NCBI GenBank assembly: GCA_026396875.1
Contig: JAPLVY010000010.1
Coordinates: forward strand, 1 to 53,559
Direction of reading: 5' to 3'
Source of the DNA: Candidatus Falkowiibacteriota bacterium
Lineage (GTDB): Bacteria; Patescibacteriota; Patescibacteriia; Patescibacteriales; UBA12465
Length of the DNA stretch: 53,559 nt
The notes under the pieces are model-generated. The model was not told the origin of the DNA, searched no databases, and was given only the letters and a program-made list of their open reading frames with translations. The first letter of the stretch is position 1; each line of letters starts with the position of its first letter. Below are positions 47,058 to 53,559 of this stretch, piece after piece. Position numbers and translations under genes: made by a program.

Positions 47058-48521
47058 CTAAAATATCAGTTTAGCATTTAGGGACATAACTGCATCGATC
47101 TCATCTTGACTAAGACACTCTTCGCTTTGCTCCTGACAGGACTTAATGATGTCCGCCAACGGTTTCGCTTTAAAGGCTGACTCGCGGCACATTTTCAAAT
47201 AAAGACGATTGGTGTCGCTCTGGCGCCAAGCTGCAATGCCAGCAGTCATGCGATCATAACCAGTTTTCTCTAGCAGTTTTATCTTAGACAAAATCTTGTT
47301 GGATGCTTCTTTTGGATCGGGCGATAAACGGCGAAAATTAACTAGATCCAATAAACGCAACTCTTCTATCGGCCCGATTATCTGTGGCGCCACTCGCACG
47401 TCATCCATGCGAGTTCTCCCCTGCTGTTCATTACTAGCTTGCGACTCAACCACCGATGCAACTTTGAAAGCCGAGGCGCCAGCGGGACGAGCCGGAATAA
47501 TTAATTGAGCCGTAGGAATAATTTGAAAATCAGAAACTACTGGAACTTCCGCAACGGGCACTACTGGTGGAACAAGCGGTGTTAATGGTTGAATATTTTT
47601 AACTTCCGGAATAACTAATTTTGGGATCTGACTAATTTTAACGTTTCCCTCGCCAACTAGTTTTTTTTCTGGCTGGGCAATTGGTGCTGAGGCAGACATG
47701 GTAGCAGGAGCAGGAGCACTCGGCGCTGGAACTTCTTTTTCTGGTCCTGGTACTACCGGAACATCTTCTTGTTCGGCGGAAATTTTCTTCAAAAATTCAG
47801 CAATCTCTTCAGGGTCAGCAATCTCTTCGTCTTTATTGGTTTTTTTTATTTCAAGACCGTCTATTTTGGTCTTATTGGAAATCTCGTCTTGATGTGGTTC
47901 GGCAAATGGCAGATTACCTGGGACTTTGCTTTCATTTTTTAGCAGCGGCAAATCTTTCTGTGGTTCACTCCTTGGAAAATCTTTCAACTCGGGAGCCGAA
48001 ACCAATTCTTTCTCGGCCAACAATTTATTTTTTCGCTCCAATTCGATGGAAAGACCCAGGCCACCAGTTTCGATACTCTTTTGCATGGCTAGACGGGTAT
48101 CAATCTTGCTGCGGACACCATGAAGGTAGGTCTTGGAAATTGATCTAAAGCGATCCACTAGGTTTTGGCTAGAAAAAGAAACCAGGCCAGAATCAATAGT
48201 CTTGGTAATTTTATCATCAAAAGAAGTAGGAGCGGCCACTTGAGCAAATCCCAAATAAGACGCCACCTTTTTCAAAACCCCATTTTTTAGCTCACTAGCT
48301 ATCTGCCCCGCCTCATCCTCATTCAAAGAAAATTCAGAAGCCAAAAACAAAGGTAATTTCTGCAAAGACAAATCCTTTACCATCAAACGCATCACGGCCG
48401 CCGCCAATTTAATTCCGTGGCGAGCTTCAACCTCATCGAGAGATTTCATGGCTTCTGGCGAAGAAACCGCCTCACGCAATTCTTTCGACAAGCGATTAAA
48501 TTGTTGTAAATAGTCGAACAT
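47058..48521 (-). CDS. secretion-cluster protein with N-terminal helical domain, Pro-rich linker and C-terminal domain
   Basis: 487 residues, no membrane segment. N-terminal helical domain (about 1-95: 'MKSLDEVEARHGIKLAAAVMRLMVKDLSLQKLPLFLASEFSLNEDEAGQIASELKNGV'), then helices to about 185, a long Pro/Ala/Val/Glu-rich linker (about 235-375) and a C-terminal helical domain ('IEELRLLDLVNFRRLSPDPKEASNKILSKI'). The N-terminal domain resembles that of the next gene upstream. It has a 2-nt gap to each neighbour. A cytoplasmic accessory or scaffold role is a guess. Confidence 0.7.
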   Translation of the reverse strand: MFDYLQQFNRLSKELREAVSSPEAMKSLDEVEARHGIKLAAAVMRLMVKDLSLQKLPLFLASEFSLNEDEAGQIASELKNGVLKKVASYLGFAQVAAPTSFDDKITKTIDSGLVSFSSQNLVDRFRSISKTYLHGVRSKIDTRLAMQKSIETGGLGLSIELERKNKLLAEKELVSAPELKDFPRSEPQKDLPLLKNESKVPGNLPFAEPHQDEISNKTKIDGLEIKKTNKDEEIADPEEIAEFLKKISAEQEDVPVVPGPEKEVPAPSAPAPATMSASAPIAQPEKKLVGEGNVKISQIPKLVIPEVKNIQPLTPLVPPVVPVAEVPVVSDFQIIPTAQLIIPARPAGASAFKVASVVESQASNEQQGRTRMDDVRVAPQIIGPIEELRLLDLVNFRRLSPDPKEASNKILSKIKLLEKTGYDRMTAGIAAWRQSDTNRLYLKMCRESAFKAKPLADIIKSCQEQSEECLSQDEIDAVMSLNAKLIF

Positions 48522-48523
48522 CT

Positions 48524-49435
48524 TTAACTTTTTTTAACAGCTTTGTTTAAACGTTCCAATTCTTCGCTGGTCGCACGATACTCCAAGCTTCCTTTTTGGA
48601 AACTGCGCAATGATTCTTCTAGCTCCTCACGAATTGGATCACCAAACTTCGAGTGAGTAGGGGTGTTTTCTCTCGCAAGAGAATACTCACCGCCAGTTTT
48701 TCTGTTTACTGTTTCTTCGACGGGAATTATTTCCCAAGCAGCGGCCTGCTTGCCTTCGGTAACATCCAAAAAGAAAAATACATTCCGATAAGTTTTAATG
48801 GCTCTGGAAAGATTCTTTTTGTCTTGCTCGCTAAGGATTTTTGCGTTATCTGATTTGCTTAAATACTCTGCCAATGATAAATCATCGAAGACGTCGCTAC
48901 CATAGAGCTTAATAAAATCCAATAGCCAATTACCAACCGTCGGTTCAACTTTCTTTTGTTCTAATATTAATTTTCCACCAGTTAGTTCGGTGCTGTTCTC
49001 TAGTAGGCACTTCCCGAAAGAATTAATAACTGAGCCATCCTGGGCCAAGAGACTAAAGATTGAATAGTTAACCAATTCAATCTTCTCTTTATCATCAAAT
49101 AGACTCAATAAACTGCCAGAAAAAACTGCTTCTATCTCTTCTTTTGATAAAAGATTATTATCATCTACCAAACGGCTAAATACTCCCTCAATCAAACCGT
49201 CAACAATATCATTGGCGTCTTCCTCGCTAAAGCTATATTTTTCTGTAAGATAGTCGGCCAAAGTATCCAAAGACAATTCATTAATTGCCACCAAAATAAC
49301 CGAAAAACTGAGATCAACTCCATATTCTTCCTCCATTTTTCTAATTGCCTTCAAAGACTCCACGCCGCCAACAGAATCTCTTGTTTCTGTCGGCAACTCT
49401 CTAAATCTGTCCAAACATTGAGCAATGTAATTCAT
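48524..49435 (-). CDS. paralogue of the 47058 protein's N-terminal domain, function unknown
   Basis: 303 residues from ATG at 49435, 4 nt past the VirB6-like stop; the longer frame to 49477 overlaps that gene and is not needed. The first 95 residues ('LKAIRKMEEEYGVDLSFSVILVAINELSLDTLADYLTEKYSFSEEDANDIVDGLIEGV') align by eye with the N-terminus of the downstream gene product. The rest is acidic and helical. It has no membrane segment. The pair may form a hetero-oligomer at the secretion machine. Confidence 0.7.
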   Translation of the reverse strand: MNYIAQCLDRFRELPTETRDSVGGVESLKAIRKMEEEYGVDLSFSVILVAINELSLDTLADYLTEKYSFSEEDANDIVDGLIEGVFSRLVDDNNLLSKEEIEAVFSGSLLSLFDDKEKIELVNYSIFSLLAQDGSVINSFGKCLLENSTELTGGKLILEQKKVEPTVGNWLLDFIKLYGSDVFDDLSLAEYLSKSDNAKILSEQDKKNLSRAIKTYRNVFFFLDVTEGKQAAAWEIIPVEETVNRKTGGEYSLARENTPTHSKFGDPIREELEESLRSFQKGSLEYRATSEELERLNKAVKKS

Positions 49436-49439
49436 ATTT

Positions 49440-52139
49440 TTATTTTTCCCCGGCGGTTTCTTTATAAATAACATCAACCTCTAAAGGAGACGTCGCCTTA
49501 CTTCCGCCGAGCATTGCAATCTTGTTGCCTAGCTTGTTGTTGGCGGATAAAATTGTCTGGTTTAAATTCTTAAACAATGAGACATTGTCGGAACCGATAG
49601 GAGCCACCTTTCCGGAGGAGTCTGTGACTTTGGCGCCACCAGAAAATTGCTTGGAAATCTCGTCCATTTTCTGAGAAAATCTATCAATAACCTTTTCGAG
49701 ATCGGCAGTATTTATTTCGGAAGAGCCAGTCTTGGCTGCGGTATCCATCTCAATTTTGGCCGCACTTTCTTTTTGGTTAACCTCTGATGCACTTTTCTTT
49801 GGCTCACTGGAGCGCTGATTATTTTCTGCAAGGATACTATCAATTTGGCCACGATCATGGCGTGCGCCATAATTCCGGTTTTCCATAATGCTAGAAGTTG
49901 CACTGCGAACATCTGCCTCGCCATAACCAATTCCGTGCATTTCTTCGTGGATTTTCGTTTCTTTCACGTCGCTAGCTTGAAATTTAGCGGCACTTGAATT
50001 AAGCATGGAAAGCTCATTGATTTTCTCTGGAGATTTGAAATATTCTTCGGCCTTATTCAAGCTACCCAAACGTTTTTGTTCGCCGATATTCAAGGTTCCC
50101 TTGGATACCAAGCGACCTTTCTCCTGATTAATTACTTCCAGCATTTTTGAAGCAATTTGCCCAACCAATTGCTGGTCGCTGGTATTAAAGCCGCGAGTAT
50201 TTTTCCAGTCAGCATCTTTGCCTTTGTCAATTGCTGCTAAATTTAATTTATCAAAATCAACTGCAACTGTTGAGGAACTACCACGAGCGACTTCGTTGAT
50301 CGCCAAATTTCCTTTGCCGCGCGGAGCATTCTGATTATCACCAGAAACCCTCGTTGCCTGCTCTGGCTCCAGAACAACCGGCTCACCGTCTTCTTCGCGC
50401 AAATACTGAGTGGAGTGAATTCCAGTTCGCTCAAGTGTCTCTACCTCATCTGCATGCAAAGTTCCTTCGCTAAGGCGACGATAATAACTACCATAAACAT
50501 CTGGTCCAGCCAAAGCATTCCCGTCTGCCCCAGTACCAGCTACCGGAGGATCGCCCTGACCACTTCTCCCCAAATTATAAGCACCACGATCATCGGAATT
50601 TTTTTGAATATAACCAATGGCTCTTCCGGTAAGATCTGCCCCCGTTGCACCAATAGCGTGCCATTCAGCATCGGATAATTTTGCCAAATCTTCACGAGTC
50701 ATCCCTGCTAATTTTTGCTCCACCCTCTGCCTGCTGGCTGGTGTGTTCTCGTACAAAGCACTGGGCATCATATTGCCAGCCTTCTTTTGGGCTGCGGTGC
50801 CAGATGGCGTGAAGGCTCCCTCTCTTGCGTATCTTGCCACCACTCTAGTGTCTTTAAATCCTTCCATTTTCTTTTGTGCTTTTTCTTCGATTTTCTTTTG
50901 CTGCTGATTAAAGGCGATCAAGCCCTTGCCCGCCAAGCCGCGCACCCCAACTGCTCCCAAAATTCTCCCAGTGACACCACTTTGAGAGGCAATTCTTCCG
51001 AGTGTATTTTTGGTAATTGGCGCTGTGTATTTATTCGCAATCGTTCCATAAGCCACCGCTCCGCCAGCAGCAATCAAACCCTTGGTAGCCATTCCTCTGC
51101 CCTTGTTGATCGCATTCATTCCCTTTCCTGCAACTCCACCGGCAGCACCCCCAATTTTCTGGGCGATTTGCAAGCCTCCAACCAACATGGCAATAGAAAT
51201 AACGAACTGCAACATGTGATCAGGGGAGCCGGCTTCAGTCAAAGCTTCGTTCCCCCCGGTACCGGTACCGAGCGCCGAGCCACTAGCAAGGTCTTGCTGT
51301 GGTTGAGCAGCACCCAGGGCAGCGAAAGAGAGCCAAATAAAGAAAGCAAGGACTGGACCGATAATAATGTTACTGGTAAATTCCGACCACCATTGGCTAG
51401 CATACTTTTGTCCGGCTGGGAAAGCTCCTAAAAGATAAGCAGCAGGGGAAAGAACCACATAAATCCAAATCATCACAATTCTAATGGCCAACATGACCAC
51501 CATCACAATCACCACAATCAGAGCAATGATTACATAAATTAAAGCAAGGACATAGGCGCCAAGAATGGACCAACCGGAAACATCGTTCCCATCGGCGGCA
51601 TCTGCCCCCATGCTGAAAAGTTTATCCAGACCAAGGATATTGGTTAGATTGCCACCAGCGACATCCTTGAAAGAATTTACAAAAGTGAGCATGACCACCT
51701 GAGAAACATCAATAATCACACCGCAAATCATTTTGGAAAAGTTGATCAAAATTGCCATGACGATCAGTTTCGGTAAAAGCTTCTGATAACTATAATTTTC
51801 GATGCGTAAAACTGTAGCAAAAGCGATAACCAGCATGATTACCACAAAAAACATATTGCAGATATCGCGAACTATTTTCCATCCGAGAGTAACCGCAGGG
51901 GCGGTGATGAAATCTTTCCACTGAGCAATCCATACCAAGACGGACATCATTAAGACAAGCAATTGTCCGAGTGCCCAAACGATGCCGTAAATTATCCAGC
52001 CAATAAAAGTGGCGATGGCCGTACCAATTGAAGCGTTTGCCACTCCGGCAGCAAAGAATCCGACAAAAACAAATAGCAACACCAGCCATAGAAAACGCGG
52101 GTGAGAAAATTTTGATTTTAAAAAGAGAAGCTTACGCAT
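49440..52139 (-). CDS. VirB6/TrbL-like membrane protein with metzincin-like C-terminal module
   Basis: 899 residues from ATG at 52139 (an in-frame TTG at 52160 is possible). A signal-like helix (about 10-35), then several membrane helices to about 335 with the VirB6/TrbL-type pattern ('WKIVRDICNMFFVVIMLVIAFATVLRIENYSYQKLLPKLIVMAILINFSKMICG'). A long soluble region follows (about 340-899). It contains 'IHEEMHGIGYGEADV' with HExxHxxG at 731-738 and, 21 residues after the first His, 'SIMENRNYGARHDRGQIDSIL', which looks like a Met-turn and final helix. The third metzincin ligand would be Glu 741, not His or Asp. It may be the channel subunit with an attached peptidase. Confidence 0.85.
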   Translation of the reverse strand: MRKLLFLKSKFSHPRFLWLVLLFVFVGFFAAGVANASIGTAIATFIGWIIYGIVWALGQLLVLMMSVLVWIAQWKDFITAPAVTLGWKIVRDICNMFFVVIMLVIAFATVLRIENYSYQKLLPKLIVMAILINFSKMICGVIIDVSQVVMLTFVNSFKDVAGGNLTNILGLDKLFSMGADAADGNDVSGWSILGAYVLALIYVIIALIVVIVMVVMLAIRIVMIWIYVVLSPAAYLLGAFPAGQKYASQWWSEFTSNIIIGPVLAFFIWLSFAALGAAQPQQDLASGSALGTGTGGNEALTEAGSPDHMLQFVISIAMLVGGLQIAQKIGGAAGGVAGKGMNAINKGRGMATKGLIAAGGAVAYGTIANKYTAPITKNTLGRIASQSGVTGRILGAVGVRGLAGKGLIAFNQQQKKIEEKAQKKMEGFKDTRVVARYAREGAFTPSGTAAQKKAGNMMPSALYENTPASRQRVEQKLAGMTREDLAKLSDAEWHAIGATGADLTGRAIGYIQKNSDDRGAYNLGRSGQGDPPVAGTGADGNALAGPDVYGSYYRRLSEGTLHADEVETLERTGIHSTQYLREEDGEPVVLEPEQATRVSGDNQNAPRGKGNLAINEVARGSSSTVAVDFDKLNLAAIDKGKDADWKNTRGFNTSDQQLVGQIASKMLEVINQEKGRLVSKGTLNIGEQKRLGSLNKAEEYFKSPEKINELSMLNSSAAKFQASDVKETKIHEEMHGIGYGEADVRSATSSIMENRNYGARHDRGQIDSILAENNQRSSEPKKSASEVNQKESAAKIEMDTAAKTGSSEINTADLEKVIDRFSQKMDEISKQFSGGAKVTDSSGKVAPIGSDNVSLFKNLNQTILSANNKLGNKIAMLGGSKATSPLEVDVIYKETAGEK

Positions 52140-52171
52140 TTTTGAAAAATTAAATATCAAAAACTAATTAA

Positions 52172-52717
52172 TTAACCTCCAGTAAAAAATCCAGCGATCG
52201 CACCCACTGCCGATTTTAAAGCCTCCCAAACAATGTCGAAAGCTAAACCAAGAGCCTTGAGAGGATCGGCTAGAATGGCGATCATAATTCCTGCAGTCGC
52301 CAAAATTCCAGTCATCCACAAGCAGCCAACAAAACAACAACTCATGAAAGGAGTGAGCAAGGCGCGAATAATCATCATTTTCAATCTCTTCTCAGCTAAT
52401 GCCTTGGGATTTTTAGAACTGCCGCCAATTGCCGAGCCAATTTTGCTCGCTACTCCAGTTCCTCCGGAAGAACCTTTAGTTCTTCCGCCGCTAGCACTTT
52501 CTTGTGCTGCTTGAGCCACACGTGCTCGATTCTGTTGTTCGCGTAGATTTGCGTAGTCAGCCCCAGGTATATTTTCCTCCTCAACATCATTGTCGCTAGC
52601 ATAGTTGCCATCTTGAGAAACAGAAGAAGACCGGTTCATTAGGGACTGGTCAATGGTGTTTGAAGAGCGACGGTCTTCACGTAGTTTTCCTGAAATTTGT
52701 TCCTCTTCTATCCCCAT
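52172..52717 (-). CDS. small membrane protein at head of secretion operon
   Basis: 181 residues. The N-terminal 100 are polar, Ser/Gly/Asn-rich and likely disordered. Two hydrophobic segments (about 121-148 and 152-178) include 'MSCCFVGCLWMTGILATAGIMIAIL' and end in 'AIAGFFTGG'. It is first in the operon, 32 nt before the VirB6-like gene. By place and size it could be a VirB2-like or accessory subunit, but that is not shown by sequence. Confidence 0.65.
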   Translation of the reverse strand: MGIEEEQISGKLREDRRSSNTIDQSLMNRSSSVSQDGNYASDNDVEEENIPGADYANLREQQNRARVAQAAQESASGGRTKGSSGGTGVASKIGSAIGGSSKNPKALAEKRLKMMIIRALLTPFMSCCFVGCLWMTGILATAGIMIAILADPLKALGLAFDIVWEALKSAVGAIAGFFTGG

Positions 52718-52742
52718 AAAAAATACAATTTCACCTGCCTAT

Positions 52743-52771
52743 ATTTTACAATAAATTGGTAATCATAGCAA
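52743..52771 (-). promoter_or_regulatory. predicted promoter of the type IV secretion operon
   Basis: Minus strand TTGCTA (52771-52766), 17 bp, TAAAAT (52748-52743), 26 nt before the ATG. Confidence 0.55.
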
Positions 52772-52780
52772 ACAAAAAAA

Positions 52781-52808
52781 CCGGCAATTTTCCTTCAATA
52801 ATTGCCGG
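52781..52808 (-). terminator. intrinsic terminator after the permease gene
   Basis: CCGGCAATT/AATTGCCGG hairpin (52781-52808) with T7 on the minus strand. Confidence 0.85.
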
Positions 52809-52833
52809 CTAAATAAAATATTTTGGTTATTAA

Positions 52834-53448
52834 CTATTCATAACGCAGGGCGTCAATCGGATTTAACTTGGAAGCTCTTTTTGCCGGATAATAACCAAAC
52901 ACGATACCAATCAAAGCGGAGACACCAAAAGCCAAGAGTACCGCTGAAGTAGAAATCACTGCCGCAATACTAAAAAGCTTGGAAACTATTAAAGAAAGTC
53001 CCCAGCCAAAAATCACACCAATAACACCACCAAAGAAAGTAAGCATCACGGATTCAGCTAAAAATTGACTGGAAATATCTGAACGTTTGGCGCCAATCGC
53101 CTTCCTGAGACCAATTTCCCTGGTTCTTTCGGTCACTGTAGTAAGCATCATATTCATAATCCCAATGCCACCTACGAGCAAAGAAATTCCGGCAATTGCT
53201 CCCAGAAGGATCGTAAAAGTATTGGTCACCGTAGAAGCGGTCGCCACAATATCCGCTTGAGTGTAGAGACTGAAATCCGCGTTAGCAGAATCTTTTATTT
53301 TGTGTTGCTTGAGTAGAAGAGCTTTTAATTGATCTTGAACGGCTGGCAAAGAGTCGCTATCAGCAGCTGAAACATTGATTGTGCTCACGTAATCATTGCC
53401 TGTAAAGAATCTTTGGGCAGTAGAAATTGGTACAAAAATTGATGTCTT
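52834..53448 (-). CDS. MacB/FtsX-type ABC transporter permease, 3' part, frame broken upstream
   Basis: The last about 205 codons. Reading in from the break: 'FVPISTAQRFFTGNDYVSTINVSA' (end of the extracytoplasmic domain), three membrane helices, the coupling motif 'TVTERTREIGLRKAIGAKRSDI' and the terminal 'PAKRASKLNPIDALRYE', all typical of MacB-type permeases. Full proteins are about 400 residues, so the first half is missing. Homologous frame runs to about 53440, past the in-frame start at 53388, and then meets TAG at 53451-53449. Export of peptides, lipids or antimicrobials is the family role. Confidence 0.85.
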   Translation of the reverse strand, partial: KTSIFVPISTAQRFFTGNDYVSTINVSAADSDSLPAVQDQLKALLLKQHKIKDSANADFSLYTQADIVATASTVTNTFTILLGAIAGISLLVGGIGIMNMMLTTVTERTREIGLRKAIGAKRSDISSQFLAESVMLTFFGGVIGVIFGWGLSLIVSKLFSIAAVISTSAVLLAFGVSALIGIVFGYYPAKRASKLNPIDALRYE

Positions 53449-53559
53449 CTATCTTGTTGACGAGAACGAATGGCAGGGAAATTGTTCGATAGAAGGCAAA
53501 ATACTCCATCTAGAAGCTAAAGACTAGTTGCGCGGAGTCTATCTATCTGTTACAATACA
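53449..53559. other. window-end segment that does not continue the permease gene
   Basis: This segment has stops in the permease frame. On the plus strand it reads 'DVFYLVDENEWQGNCSIEGKILHLEAKD' and then a stop, which looks unrelated. It may be a contig-end artefact or a true rearrangement junction. Confidence 0.5.

Noticed and set aside
50715-51431. 238-residue plus-strand open frame
   Set aside because: It is antisense to the VirB6-like gene, whose membrane helices and low-complexity composition explain the long shadow frame.

Overview
The window looks like a piece of a Candidate Phyla Radiation (Patescibacteria) chromosome, most likely a Parcubacteria-type lineage. This is an inference from gene content, not a database match. 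It is AT-rich and dense with short intergenic gaps. It carries a compact type IV pilus operon, a PrgI/VirB4/VirB6-type secretion cluster, small membrane proteins of unknown function, a threonyl-tRNA synthetase without its TGS domain, and surface proteins with peptidoglycan-binding modules. UGA acts as a stop (for example at the end of the pilM and asparaginase genes), so the code is standard and not the recoded Gracilibacteria/Absconditabacteria code.

Layout. 1-6.7 kb, minus strand: pilM-pilN-pilO-small membrane protein-pilB-pilC, then two tandem pilin genes that share a perfect 119-bp leader; the first-listed one is cut by the window edge. 6.8-12.9 kb, plus strand: anchored beta-propeller protein, ComF, a T-box riboswitch with thrS, a thioredoxin-fold/CPLC membrane protein pair, and helical and anchored unknowns. 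13-19.3 kb: C39-like peptidase with a GH3-family adenylate-forming enzyme, hemerythrin, an MFS transporter, Maf and several unknowns. 19.4-23.8 kb: a 1483-residue exported protein with two seven-bladed Asp-box propellers, two Fn3-like domains, an SGNH esterase domain and a peptidoglycan-binding domain. 24-26.1 kb: asparaginase and an aldo/keto-reductase homologue with a degraded active site.

26.2-37.7 kb is the most unusual stretch. Two tRNA-Ser genes (TGA at 27.9 kb, GCT at 37.6 kb) each have, on their 3' side, displaced copies of their own 3' end. Each copy sits next to a minus-strand terminator, and three contain a GC-rich palindrome. Single small genes lie between the copies. The pattern suggests repeated insertion at tRNA 3' ends, or a cassette-like array, with no integrase in the window. 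The same stretch holds a Fur/PerR-like regulator with a peroxiredoxin under a good promoter and Fur/Per-type box, two stand-alone proteins with RNA polymerase alpha-CTD-like domains, a VanW protein, an AI-2E-family permease and a methyltransferase.

37.8-43.3 kb: a membrane protein, tRNA-Arg(GCG), recG, radA and a DsbA-like protein in which the CxxC is replaced by SEAS. 43.3-52.7 kb, minus strand: a type IV secretion-like operon (anchored NTF2-like/VirB8-like protein, VirB4 in two genes, PrgI, two paralogous unknowns, and a VirB6-like membrane protein with a metzincin-like HExxH...Met motif). It has no visible coupling ATPase or relaxase. 52.8 kb to the end: the 3' part of a MacB/FtsX-type permease whose frame is broken at 53449, close to the window end.

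T4P, ComF, the VirB4-type apparatus, RadA and RecG together would fit DNA uptake and recombination, but that link is inference.
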